Shown: one piece after another, positions 24,501-32,291 of the stretch
Layout: each line of letters starts with the position of its first letter
Position numbering within the stretch: the stretch's first letter is position 1
IMG/VR virus record: IMGVR_UViG_3300027861_000011
Coordinates: 62,001-126,000 of that record
Reading direction: 5' to 3' (one strand)
DNA: 64,000 bases
Source of the DNA: a virus
The notes under the pieces: model-generated
Told to the model about the DNA's origin: nothing
The model's input: the letters and a program-made list of their open reading frames with translations, nothing else
Databases searched by the model: none
Program-made: the position numbers and the translations under genes

Positions 24501-27089
24501 CCAGATTTATATGGTAATACTAGAGATTTAATAGGTCATTTATACGGTGATATTAAGGGTGGTTCTCAGAGTAAAGTATTTTTACCATATATTGAATTTT
24601 CTGTTTCTAATGCTGAAGATTATGCCAACCATCATTTTAGTCTTTTTGGTAGTAAATGGTATTACCAACAAATAGAGCCAGAATCAAAAGCATTTTTATT
24701 TCTACATTCTTTCCCATGGCAAGGGTATATAGGTGATATAGGTGGTACACAAACAAAATATGACCAGTTAAATTGTAGTTTATTTGATATTTGGGAAAAT
24801 ATGTCCCCAGGTAGTGATGATACATATACAGTTAAAAGTTTATATAGAAATAATGGTGCATTTGTTAAAGCACCTAAGTTATGGGTTTTATTTATTGGGT
24901 CATTACTATATAGAGAACGATGGTTACATGGATATGGTGGACCTAATGCAGAAATGCCTAATTTCGGAACATATTCTCCGTCAAATACACCTAGCGGTTG
25001 GTGGAATTTTTCTTCTTCATTTGCTTGGCAAGATAGCGCATCCTACCTCCCAACAGGAAATAATATTGGTGGAAGAAATTACTTTAGAATGATGTACGAT
25101 ACTAGAGCCCAATCTCCATGTGGAATGAATTTTGTAATGGATGGTAATGATGAGAGCTCTGGTGGTATTAGAGATGATGAAGTGGAGAATCAGCGTTATG
25201 CTATGGTAGAGTATACAATTTCTGGATTGCCGCAACAAGTAAAGGAGGAATTTATAAACCAATTTGAAGACTTTGTTTACGATGAAAATGGATTCATTGC
25301 AATTCAAAAAAACTTTGAATTAGTTGACAATCCCCAAGAACTTGAAGAAAAATGGAATGAATTACACGCTTTACAAGAACCCGTATCGGAGAATGTAAAC
25401 AACTATGGGTTTGATGGATATATTTTAGACAATATTCGAACTTTATTTTACCCACCAACTCAAAAAACTTTAAGCCATGGATTTATGGATACATTAGAAT
25501 ATGAAAAAAATTGGGTAACCGTCAAGTCTTTAAAACAAGTGTTTCCAGATAAACTAGATGTATTAAAAAATTACGAGTTTGTGATGGCTGCTAGTGACTT
25601 TCCTTGGAATTCAGATTCGGAAGGAGTTAAAACAGGTAAAATATCGCAATTTAACTTAAAAAATAAATCTAGTGGCCCTGGTCAAAATTTACTTAGAAAA
25701 TTAATGAGTGAATATGTATATATTAATAATGCTAAACCTGAAGTATTTGATAGTTTCCTGAGATACGGTACTTTCGGACATAAAACAGACCCTGGTGGTG
25801 TTGGCGCTACTGGTAATGCCCCTAATACATTTAACGCTAATATTCTAGATGGCGAACCATTTAGGGAAATTAACGTTAAAAAAAGCGTGATGATTTCGTT
25901 CTTAGATGAATTTTTTAAAAGATTTAAAAAATTAACAGATGATTGGAGTGCGAATAATGACACCAAGGATGATGAAATACAAAACCGTCTTTTTAATACT
26001 ATTGATGATGATACTATAAAATTAAATCTTTACAGAACGATTGGTTCAATTCATAATAAATGGGTAGCTGGTACTGATAACCCATTTTATAATTGTGGTT
26101 TTAGTAATGATTATGATAAAAAAGTAGCTAAAAATAAAAGAAGTTCGTCTAATACTCACTTAATCGATTCATTTAGATTCTTAGATAGAGCGTTCAATGA
26201 TATAGGTGATGAATTCATAATAAACCCATTAGCTATATCAAATATGCTTGTTGGTAATTATAATCAAAGTTTTTTTGATATAGCTAATAAAATACTTATT
26301 GATAATAACTTTAATTTCATCGCATTACCAACATATGTTAATTTTAAAGACGAAAATGAATTGGCTGACATGTTTAAACCATATGCATATAAAGACGTTA
26401 ATTCAGCTTCTGGACCATCATTCGTATGTGTATATGTTGGTCAAACATCAAAACATTTAGATTTAGGTGTTGACTCAGACTATGATAATGATGGTATTAT
26501 AATTAATGTTGACAGTGAAGGTAAATATATTAATGGAGCGCCACCAGATTTTACTTTTAAAAAAAAGGATGACGGAAGCCTTAATATACCCTACTTTTTG
26601 GTTAGTTACGGACATTCTAATCAAAGTTTTTTTAAAGATATTAAATTAGACCAAAAAGAATTCGTTGAAACGGCTGAATCACTTCAAATAATTGAAGATA
26701 TATCTCAGCAAGCAGATAATAGAAAACCTAATTCTAATGGTCAAAACCTTTTTAATGTTTATCAAACAAGGTCATATTCAGCTGAAGTTGAGATGATGGG
26801 TAACGCCATGATTCAACCAATGATGTATTTCCAATTAAATAATATACCAATGTTTAGAGGTGCTTACATGATTATTAAAACATCACATAATATTACGGCA
26901 CATAATATGGTTACTAAATTTACTGGTGTAAGAGTTAAAAGAACCAAAACACCACTAGTTGAGGCATCAACAATATTTATGAACATTCTAGGTTCTTTAA
27001 CTAGCAGTGAAAGTGAAGAACAGGCTCGTGGCGGGAGAGATGTTCCGTTTGCATCACAACCAAACCCAGGTGGTATAGTAATAAGTTAA
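21516..27089 (+). CDS. very large baseplate hub protein
   Basis: A 1857-residue protein, one of the largest here. The first 230 residues resemble a hub N-terminal domain (SLGIESINIEFDTAYTPMIK, IKFIDIRGQSVFQQG, LPYPIFDLTVKGFFGKPVKY). The C-terminus has the hub-type strand pattern SAEVEMMGNAMIQPMMYFQL, NNIPMFRGAYMIIKTSHNIT and HNMVTKFTGVRVKR, which resembles the gp27/late-control-D-like tail hub fold. The middle 1400 residues are a mosaic, including a helical region (about 250-560) and an aromatic-rich region. It overlaps the gp53-like gene by eight bases and precedes an amidase gene. It probably forms the tube-adjacent hub. Its size compared with T4 gp27 (391 residues) suggests fused domains of unknown roles. 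Confidence 0.65.
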   Translation: MAEEKKDQVEKLLLFEPNPYDNALIPNENLTISVDLKTTRKGRSVISIPATGVGKITNNNNGKRSTTIGFIDGTPIGKDKRALTTNYTEANSSLTVEGENDLESLGIESINIEFDTAYTPMIKIKFIDIRGQSVFQQGVNSKYKMFFELPYPIFDLTVKGFFGKPVKYCLHLIKWNSAFNSNTGNFEIEAEFIGYTYALLTDLLMGLIRAVVYTPEGKPIFDEFKEEWAKNGRTLTTIDDMLTSIGQLGDEFDKIKETDKSIQQINDSTVIYDSIDLIESNLNELNKNIVSDPSTWFVHDNGILCTDKARADTNFVETALKTFKEKVRTDLERLNETISTQYSNLKLDELEINDIRITRGITVDDLKNKSTGVKAMFDASKAVTSPSLYDETAETTSGSNSFDYVGEMITTVIANVPNISTLPSSEEIVIYDTRPALIELNRVKKELKDTNRTLRNETGEKLRKIAKEQLNFDPTIYNIFSILTVHCEVLLKTISKVSKAAENSSSRYGVLTKLTKYLNSTDTNNTIFAWPEYRKAEKNGYQETWLGTDLTDGEALKVNEIVFIEHLLEELMKLVERDDELGDEIGNEKAQFWPISTLDIPMSDNSFITQSPYTEALTGPTSKTTPQEATRCLLMRAFLGLSITTNTLTRNVRNVTFSKIAGMTDNDVKFKGIFEAENLYRTILVDIDRIRARDIINGIIGLGYGTEEGSEFDASIASKKLIEEWGVGYETEVINPHEGLVPLLYDYGGSVGYNYIYNTNGDGRSYLPISGNFSGQGFYESPGILKSQKEISYLGNKYLFTGGGCNDALNSEANEEATYKYPNDGAIYLKILSKDEFEKGYKTQPQYGADSLAIYRTVIAENSPISQNTLSNPLYNVVPDLSNDTGIGTIDRYGDRFLAPTFKKILYNGPGGDKLTDTLHYLLDNSNDYMLGNILCSYWNGDMKRGESEPRHWSGNYLAKSPEPRTSNNQEIDWDDDDQWIYGNNSTYNVLRSDIPDLYGNTRDLIGHLYGDIKGGSQSKVFLPYIEFSVSNAEDYANHHFSLFGSKWYYQQIEPESKAFLFLHSFPWQGYIGDIGGTQTKYDQLNCSLFDIWENMSPGSDDTYTVKSLYRNNGAFVKAPKLWVLFIGSLLYRERWLHGYGGPNAEMPNFGTYSPSNTPSGWWNFSSSFAWQDSASYLPTGNNIGGRNYFRMMYDTRAQSPCGMNFVMDGNDESSGGIRDDEVENQRYAMVEYTISGLPQQVKEEFINQFEDFVYDENGFIAIQKNFELVDNPQELEEKWNELHALQEPVSENVNNYGFDGYILDNIRTLFYPPTQKTLSHGFMDTLEYEKNWVTVKSLKQVFPDKLDVLKNYEFVMAASDFPWNSDSEGVKTGKISQFNLKNKSSGPGQNLLRKLMSEYVYINNAKPEVFDSFLRYGTFGHKTDPGGVGATGNAPNTFNANILDGEPFREINVKKSVMISFLDEFFKRFKKLTDDWSANNDTKDDEIQNRLFNTIDDDTIKLNLYRTIGSIHNKWVAGTDNPFYNCGFSNDYDKKVAKNKRSSSNTHLIDSFRFLDRAFNDIGDEFIINPLAISNMLVGNYNQSFFDIANKILIDNNFNFIALPTYVNFKDENELADMFKPYAYKDVNSASGPSFVCVYVGQTSKHLDLGVDSDYDNDGIIINVDSEGKYINGAPPDFTFKKKDDGSLNIPYFLVSYGHSNQSFFKDIKLDQKEFVETAESLQIIEDISQQADNRKPNSNGQNLFNVYQTRSYSAEVEMMGNAMIQPMMYFQLNNIPMFRGAYMIIKTSHNITAHNMVTKFTGVRVKRTKTPLVEASTIFMNILGSLTSSESEEQARGGRDVPFASQPNPGGIVIS

Positions 27090-27110
27090 TAAGTTAATAA
27101 AATAATAATT

Positions 27111-27857
27111 ATGGCAGAACAAAGTTTTATAAATGTTAAAGAGAAAAAATATCAAATATTAGTACCATGGTTCCAATACAAAAGAACACTGAGTCTTGAT
27201 AAAATAACTACAGTAGTTTTACATTGGACTGCTGGAAGTAGTGTAGGAAGTGATTACAAAACACTTCAAAAAAAGGGTTATGGGTATCATTTTATAGTAG
27301 ATAAAGAAGGTAATATATTCCAAGGAGCTCCACTAGACGCTAGGCTTAGTCATGCTGGTAATTCATATGGACCTAAAGGTACAGGTACTAATAACTATAG
27401 TCTTGGTATTTCATTTTCAACACGAGGTGATGAAGATAAAGAAGTCGGTAGTACTAAATTTAATACGCAACAAATAGAATCAGTAGTAAGGATTCTATCA
27501 GATTGTAAAGTTGCTTTACCTAATTTAAAATATATAAGTGGACATCACTGGGTTTCACCTGGAAGAAAGATTGACCCATGGACATTTCCATTTGACAGAT
27601 TAATGAAGTACCCAATTAGTACGGTAGACTCAGTAGAGCAAAATCTAACAAGTTTAGGTTTTGAATTATGGAAAACTGGTTACCTACCATTTCCAGAAGG
27701 CTTAAGTGATTGTAAATGTATTGAAAAATATTCTGATGGTAATTGTAAAAAATCAACGGGTGACTGTATAGGTCAAGGTAAATATAGCTATTCTGAAAGA
27801 AAGTTATCAACTGTTGTTACTGATGCATCATTCCAATCAGATTTAGATTCAGCATAA
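27111..27857 (+). CDS. N-acetylmuramoyl-L-alanine amidase (Amidase_2 type)
   Basis: A 248-residue zinc amidase that should cut the bond between MurNAc and the peptide stem of peptidoglycan. The catalytic domain spans about residues 20-170: TTVVLHWTAGSS with the first zinc His, GYGYHFIVDKEGNIFQGAP, LDARLSHAGNSYGP, NNYSLGISFSTRG, then YISGHHWVSPGRKIDPW with the second His and the Asp-type third ligand position. The last 50 residues contain four to five Cys and look like an extra small domain. There is no signal peptide. It directly follows the hub gene (21 bases), so it may be a tail-associated lysin as well as, or instead of, the endolysin. Confidence 0.88.
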   Translation: MAEQSFINVKEKKYQILVPWFQYKRTLSLDKITTVVLHWTAGSSVGSDYKTLQKKGYGYHFIVDKEGNIFQGAPLDARLSHAGNSYGPKGTGTNNYSLGISFSTRGDEDKEVGSTKFNTQQIESVVRILSDCKVALPNLKYISGHHWVSPGRKIDPWTFPFDRLMKYPISTVDSVEQNLTSLGFELWKTGYLPFPEGLSDCKCIEKYSDGNCKKSTGDCIGQGKYSYSERKLSTVVTDASFQSDLDSA

Positions 27858-27882
27858 ATTAGAATAATTAATTTAATTACCG

Positions 27883-27890
27883 TATATTTG
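27883..27890 (+). promoter_or_regulatory. possible promoter, TATATTTG element
   Basis: TATATTTG fits the Bacteroidota TAnnTTTG element and has the same GTATATTT core as the motifs at 28902 and 29967. No good TTG is found 19-21 bases upstream, and it ends only six bases before the likely ATG, so a leaderless transcript would be needed. Confidence 0.35.
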
Positions 27891-27896
27891 TATTAT

Positions 27897-28496
27897 ATGC
27901 AAATAGGTAACATAATAATAGATGATTATATTAAACTTGATGATAAGTTTAATATAACCAATTCATTAGATGATATAGTATCTGATATTCCTACATTAGT
28001 AATTGGTTTAGATAACGCTAAAAAACTAGGTGTAAATCTTAATTACTTAGATAGAAAGATTGATGATAATACATTCTGGACATTTAATAAAAAAGAAAAG
28101 AGAGTATTATTTGAGGAAGATTTATTTTATTTTATAGAACATTCTTATACTTTATTTAGAAAAAAAATATGTTTTAAATTTATAGACCTAATACTATCTA
28201 CTTCACAAGAAGTTAATAATATTTTTAATGATATTAAAGAATCTGATAATGTTATATCGTTTATTCATATCGATATGGTTTATATTTTTATAGATAAAAC
28301 CATATATGGTTTCGATTTAAGACAGATTAAATTCATAGGAAAGAATAAAATTACATTTATAGAGTTAATAAAGAATTTATCTGATGTCTTTTTGGATAAT
28401 GATAAGATACTTATAGAATATAAGAATGAGTTAAGTATGTTTAATGATGAGATTAAATATACCCCTTTAATCTATTCTATAAGAAACAATGACTAA
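27897..28496 (+). CDS. protein of unknown function
   Basis: A 199-residue protein starting at the ATG at 27897; an upstream TTG start would lie inside the promoter-like element. It begins MQIGNIIIDDYIKLDDKFNI and has an Asp/Ile/Lys-rich, mixed alpha-beta composition, with no signal peptide, membrane segment, Cys motif or known catalytic motif. It overlaps the next gene by eight bases, so the two are probably translated together. Neither family was recognised. The pair lies between the amidase and small acidic proteins. Confidence 0.5.
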   Translation: MQIGNIIIDDYIKLDDKFNITNSLDDIVSDIPTLVIGLDNAKKLGVNLNYLDRKIDDNTFWTFNKKEKRVLFEEDLFYFIEHSYTLFRKKICFKFIDLILSTSQEVNNIFNDIKESDNVISFIHIDMVYIFIDKTIYGFDLRQIKFIGKNKITFIELIKNLSDVFLDNDKILIEYKNELSMFNDEIKYTPLIYSIRNND

Positions 28497-28890
28497 AAAC
28501 ATATTATTAGCTTCATTTATCTTCCCAGAAAGACTAGACTGGTTTCTAGGACACCTAGAAGATAAATTTAATATACCTAAAGAAAAGGTATTTATATTCC
28601 AAAACTTAGATGACGAATCTAAAGTAATAGTAACATTCAAGTTTGTAATCTCAAAAGATAAGAGAGTAAACTTTAATAGTTTGTTTCCAAATACTATTCT
28701 TATTCACAAAAAAGGTAATGCAATATACACTATAAACGCATTAAATAAATTGATTGAAGAAATTTCAGATGGTTCAATAGGTAATATTGATTATAAATCA
28801 GTAAAAATCAATTGGAAAGATTACCAAGATAAAATACTACTAATAAACAATAATAAGTTAAAGATATCTAATATAAAGCGTATTTTTTAA
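28489..28890 (+). CDS. conserved-looking protein of unknown function
   Basis: A 133-residue protein beginning MTKNILLASFIFPERLDWFL. It has a regular alternation of helices and strands (KEKVFIFQNLDDESKVIVTF, then FNSLFPNTILIHKKGNAIYT and INALNKLIEE). This reads like a compact globular cytoplasmic protein. No catalytic motif or metal site was recognised. It starts eight bases inside the preceding gene, which implies coupled expression. The strong secondary structure pattern and the coupling make a real gene likely, but no function is proposed. Confidence 0.55.
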   Translation: MTKNILLASFIFPERLDWFLGHLEDKFNIPKEKVFIFQNLDDESKVIVTFKFVISKDKRVNFNSLFPNTILIHKKGNAIYTINALNKLIEEISDGSIGNIDYKSVKINWKDYQDKILLINNNKLKISNIKRIF

Positions 28891-28901
28891 CAATTTCCGT
28901 A

Positions 28902-28915
28902 TATTTATTAATATA
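28902..28915 (+). promoter_or_regulatory. late-like promoter motif
   Basis: TATTTATTAATATA, preceded by CCGTA, begins 36 bases before the ATG at 28938. The upstream context CCGTATATTT is shared with 27881-27889. Confidence 0.5.
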
Positions 28916-28937
28916 ATAAAGATAAAAAATAATCATT

Positions 28938-29123
28938 ATGAATAATAAAGATAATAAGTTACAAGATGGAATAAACAACTTTCTTAGTGATGACGAAAAA
29001 CAATCTGACCAAGCCAATATGGACTGTAGTTCTGGTGTTTGTGTTATAAAGGGTGATAAAAGCTTAGTTGAAAGAATCAACAAAAAAATAATAACAGAAG
29101 ATGGTAGAGAATTACTTACCTAA
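28938..29123 (+). CDS. small protein of unknown function
   Basis: A 61-residue protein with an acidic, polar N-terminal half and the segment MDCSSGVCVIKGDKSLVERI followed by NKKIITEDGRELL. The CxxxxC pair and the closing TEDGRELL give it a distinctive pattern. It is followed after 15 bases by an acidic gene in the same direction and preceded by a late-like promoter motif. It may be a scaffold or core-type small protein, but that is only a guess from company and size. Confidence 0.5.
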   Translation: MNNKDNKLQDGINNFLSDDEKQSDQANMDCSSGVCVIKGDKSLVERINKKIITEDGRELLT

Positions 29124-29138
29124 TAAAATCATACAAAG

Positions 29139-29876
29139 ATGAATAAAAATAACAATAAAGATTTACTTAATGAAGAGATTAAGAAATTTAATTTATTATC
29201 AGAATATGCTTTTTATACAGAAGATAGAGCTGGAGATAAATTAGATAATTCAGATTTAATACTTGGTGTTGCTGAAGCTGAAGAAGAAGAACCAGCGTTT
29301 GGTGATGAAGAACCTTTAGATGAACCAGAAGGAGAATCTTCTCCAGAAGGTGGAGAGGAAGAACCAGCAGAAGGTGGTTTTGGTGATGAGGAAGTTGGAG
29401 ATGAATTTGACTTCGGTAATGGGGAAGATTCAATGGAAGAACCAGACCCGATGGATGATGCGGTAGAATTAGATGTAACTGAATTAGTTAAAGGTTCTGA
29501 AGAAGCAAAAGCATCAGCTGATTCAGCTAATATGAAAATAGACCAATTATTAGGAATGGTTAATAAATTAGAAGGTCAATTAGATGGTATGTCAAAAATA
29601 TCACAAAAGATTGATAGTCTTGAAACTGAAATTGAAAAGAGAAACCCAACTGAAGATGAAAAAATTGAGATGCGTTCTTTAGATTCTTATCCTTATAATC
29701 TTAAGTTAACTGATTTCTGGTCAACCCAAGAAGGACAATACGATATAATGGGTACAGGAAATGAAGAAGAAGAAGAGGAATATGAATTAAATAAAGACTC
29801 AATTAATAGTGATTATGTTGAATCAGATATTAAACATTCATTTGATGAAGATGATTTTACTGAAGAAGAGATATAA
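29139..29876 (+). CDS. highly acidic protein with coiled coil, unknown function
   Basis: A 245-residue, strongly acidic protein. It starts MNKNNNKDLLNEEIKKFNLL, a helical head. Residues about 45-125 are an almost unbroken Glu/Asp/Gly/Pro tract. Residues about 125-170 form a heptad-like coiled coil (KIDQLLGMVNKLEGQLDGMS). A conserved-looking segment EMRSLDSYPYNLKLTDFWST follows, then another acidic tail. The composition resembles scaffold or internal core proteins of T4-like heads, or an acidic anti-host protein. The position before the SSB gene does not decide between them. It is followed by a terminator. Confidence 0.55.
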   Translation: MNKNNNKDLLNEEIKKFNLLSEYAFYTEDRAGDKLDNSDLILGVAEAEEEEPAFGDEEPLDEPEGESSPEGGEEEPAEGGFGDEEVGDEFDFGNGEDSMEEPDPMDDAVELDVTELVKGSEEAKASADSANMKIDQLLGMVNKLEGQLDGMSKISQKIDSLETEIEKRNPTEDEKIEMRSLDSYPYNLKLTDFWSTQEGQYDIMGTGNEEEEEEYELNKDSINSDYVESDIKHSFDEDDFTEEEI

Positions 29877-29896
29877 GATATTATATAATTTTAATT

Positions 29897-29934
29897 AAAA
29901 ATGAGACGGTTGAAAAATCTTCTCATTTTTTTTG
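29897..29934 (+). terminator. intrinsic terminator before the SSB gene
   Basis: AAAAATGAGA (29897-29906) pairs with TCTCATTTTT (29921-29930), with a 14-base loop and a run of T residues. It ends the amidase-to-acidic-protein unit. Confidence 0.75.
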
Positions 29935-29943
29935 TTTAAAGGG

Positions 29944-29974
29944 TTGTGTAATTAAAAAAAATATAGTATATTTG
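29944..29974 (+). promoter_or_regulatory. Bacteroidota-type promoter of the replication cluster
   Basis: TTG (29944-29946) is followed after 20 bases by TATATTTG (29967-29974), matching the host-type TTG / TAnnTTTG arrangement. It lies just after a terminator and about 160 bases before the SSB start, so host RNA polymerase probably transcribes this cluster early. Confidence 0.7.
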
Positions 29975-30086
29975 TAGAAATAATAGTTATAAAAAATAAC
30001 TCAAAATAGTTTACTTTTTAATATTTTTCTTTATATATATTATAAACGAAATTACCTTTAAAAGTATTTTCTATACTATAGCAAAT

Positions 30087-30117
30087 AACAAATAATAATA
30101 ACAAATAATAATAACAA
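30087..30117 (+). repeat. unstructured leader repeat AACAAATAATAAT before the SSB gene
   Basis: The 13-base unit occurs at 30087-30099 and 30100-30112, with a partial third copy. The last 60 bases of the leader contain almost no G, so it should be single-stranded in RNA and could be a self-regulatory binding site for the SSB, as in T4 gene 32. Confidence 0.5.
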
Positions 30118-30136
30118 TAGCAAATTAAAAACAATT

Positions 30137-31078
30137 ATGAGCGAACAAAAGAAGAATGACGAGTACGAAAAAATGATGAAAGCGTATGAAGAGTCACACC
30201 AGCCTAAGATGGCAACAGTAAAAAAGTACGAATTAAAGAATTATTTCAGTACTCACCTAGATAAAAATACCACCAAAGCTTCAAAAACAATTAGAATATT
30301 ACCACCACTAGAAGGTAGTAGTACTTTCTACGAAGTATTATGGGGTCATAAGATTGAATTAGATGGTTCTTGGAAAACATTTCCATGTCTTCAACATGAA
30401 GAAGATAAACCATGTCCATTTTGTGAAGCTAAACAAGCCCTTTACGCAAGTGGTACTGATAGCGATAAAGAATTAGCGAAAAAATACAACGCTAAGAAAA
30501 TGTATGTAGTTAGAGTTATTGAAAGAGGTAACGAAGAAGAAGGGGTTAAGTTTTGGAGATTTAACTACTCTTGGACTAAAGATGGTACTCTTGATAAGAT
30601 AATGACAGCAATGAAAGCAGTTGCTCACGACATCACTAACCCGAATACTGGTAGAGATTTAACACTTGAAATTAACAGGAACCAATTTGGTATTCCAGTT
30701 GTTAATTCTATAACATATCCATTAGAATCTACTACATTAACTAGTAATGTGGAACAAGGTAAAGAATGGTTAGGTGACACTAGAACTTGGAGAGATGTTT
30801 ACAGTACCAGAGATTATGATTACTTGAAAATTGTTGTTAGAGGTGATGTTCCAGTATACGATAAAACACAAGAAAAATTCGTAGGTAGAAAAGAACAGGA
30901 AGCTGCTAAGGCAGCTGATACTGTTGAGGATAAATTTGATTCTGAATTAACTATGGAAAATCCAGTAGCTACAGAAACTACTACCCCAGTAGCAGAAAGT
31001 ACTCAATTAGCTACAGAAACTGCTACCCCAGTATCAGAAACTGCAACAGCTGAAGAGGACGATGATTTACCATTTTAA
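30137..31078 (+). CDS. single-stranded DNA-binding protein (T4 gp32 type)
   Basis: A 313-residue protein, close to T4 gp32 (301 residues). It coats single-stranded DNA during replication and recombination. The OB-fold part starts near residue 35 (YFSTHLDKNTTKASKTIRIL) and includes the gp32-type zinc motif CLQHEEDKPCPFC (about residues 88-100). After residue 260 the chain becomes disordered, with Thr/Glu repeats (ATETATPVSETAT). It ends EEDDDLPF, a tip very like that of bacterial SSB (DDDIPF), which recruits other DNA enzymes. It has its own host-type promoter, an unusual G-poor leader and a terminator, and heads the replication genes. Confidence 0.88.
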   Translation: MSEQKKNDEYEKMMKAYEESHQPKMATVKKYELKNYFSTHLDKNTTKASKTIRILPPLEGSSTFYEVLWGHKIELDGSWKTFPCLQHEEDKPCPFCEAKQALYASGTDSDKELAKKYNAKKMYVVRVIERGNEEEGVKFWRFNYSWTKDGTLDKIMTAMKAVAHDITNPNTGRDLTLEINRNQFGIPVVNSITYPLESTTLTSNVEQGKEWLGDTRTWRDVYSTRDYDYLKIVVRGDVPVYDKTQEKFVGRKEQEAAKAADTVEDKFDSELTMENPVATETTTPVAESTQLATETATPVSETATAEEDDDLPF

Positions 31079-31100
31079 AATAATTACAATATAATAAAAC

Positions 31101-31128
31101 AATGGGCGGTGGAAACTGCCCATTTGTT
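31101..31128 (+). terminator. intrinsic terminator after the SSB gene
   Basis: AATGGGCGGT pairs with ACTGCCCATT (one G-T pair) around a GGAA tetraloop, followed by TGTTTC. The short U-tract suggests partial read-through into the recombinase gene. Confidence 0.7.
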
Positions 31129-31157
31129 TCTAACAGTTTTAATAAATAAAAAGTAAT

Positions 31158-32258
31158 ATGGCAAAAACACCTAAAAAACCAATTAGTAAAAAGACATTCG
31201 ATTTAAGTTCTTTTAAAAAGAAGAACGGGATGGATATAACAGTAAAAGACAAAGATTTAACTTGGATACCTTTATCAGATTCATTTCATGAAGCACTTAA
31301 GATTCCTGGATTAGCTAGAGGTTATTTCACTAGTTTTAGAGGTTACTCAAACACAGGAAAGTCAACCGCAATATATGAAGCGGCTGCTGGAGCTCAAAAG
31401 ATTGGCGATTTGCCAGTTATAATTGAAACAGAAACAAACTGGTCATGGGAACACGCTAGAAATATTGGGTTACAATTCGAAGAAGTAGTTGACCCAGAAA
31501 CTGGAGAGGTTATAGATTACGAAGGAGATTTTATTTTTCTTAGTGGTGATGACCTTTTAAGTAGATATGAGTGTGTAGATTATTCAAATGGTAAAGAAGG
31601 AACAAAGGTTTTAAGAAGTGAACCGATAATTGAAGACGTTGCAAGACTTATAACGGAATTACTTGACCAGCAAGCAGAAGGAGAATTAGATAGAAATTTA
31701 TGTTTTCTTTGGGATTCAGTAGGTTCCTTAAATGGATTCCAATCAGTAATGTCTAAATCCAATAATAACCAATGGAATGCTGGTTCAATGGAAACGGCAT
31801 TTAAATCACTAGTTAATCATAGAATACCAGCATCTAGGAGAATGGGTAAACCATTTATTAATACTTTTGCTGTTGTTCAAAAGATTTGGTTAGATAATAT
31901 GAATACAGTTATCAAGCACAAAGGTGGAGAAGCATTCTTCTATTCACCAAGAGTTATTGTTCACTTCGGTGGTATATTAACTCACTCAACTGTTAAGTTG
32001 AAAGCAACGTCTGGTGGTGAGACATACCAATTTGGTATTGAAACTAAAGTTAGATGTGAAAAGAATCAAGTTAACGGTGTTGAAGAACATGGTAAGTTAG
32101 CATCAACTCCACATGGCTATTGGAATCCAGCAAAGATTGATGATTATAAAAAGAAACATAAGGATTATATCCTTGAAAGACTTAATACTAATATTGATGA
32201 TTTCATAATTGAAAGAGAAGTCGTAGAAGATTTAAGTCTTGACGATTCGAAAGCGTAG
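31158..32258 (+). CDS. RecA/UvsX-type recombinase
   Basis: A 366-residue protein, close in size to T4 UvsX (391 residues). It should form filaments on single-stranded DNA and drive strand exchange for recombination-dependent replication. The Walker A loop reads GYSNTGKST (residues 62-70). The catalytic Glu region follows as LPVIIETETNW. Walker B is LCFLWDSVGSL (about 181-191). A mobile DNA-binding loop region contains SKSNNNQWNAGSMETAFKSL. The C-terminal part is short and charged. It follows the SSB gene and precedes the 5'-3' exonuclease gene, both partners in T4-like replication. Confidence 0.88.
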   Translation: MAKTPKKPISKKTFDLSSFKKKNGMDITVKDKDLTWIPLSDSFHEALKIPGLARGYFTSFRGYSNTGKSTAIYEAAAGAQKIGDLPVIIETETNWSWEHARNIGLQFEEVVDPETGEVIDYEGDFIFLSGDDLLSRYECVDYSNGKEGTKVLRSEPIIEDVARLITELLDQQAEGELDRNLCFLWDSVGSLNGFQSVMSKSNNNQWNAGSMETAFKSLVNHRIPASRRMGKPFINTFAVVQKIWLDNMNTVIKHKGGEAFFYSPRVIVHFGGILTHSTVKLKATSGGETYQFGIETKVRCEKNQVNGVEEHGKLASTPHGYWNPAKIDDYKKKHKDYILERLNTNIDDFIIEREVVEDLSLDDSKA

Positions 32259-32291
32259 TAATAGATTGTTTAACCCTTTAAATGGGCTTAT

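Noticed and set aside
29188-29433. Antisense His/Leu-rich ORF opposite the acidic gene
   Set aside because: It arises from GAA/GAT-rich codons read backwards.
32259-32291. Terminator-like AACCC ... GGGCTT between recombinase and exonuclease genes
   Set aside because: Only three consecutive G-C pairs form and no T-tract follows.
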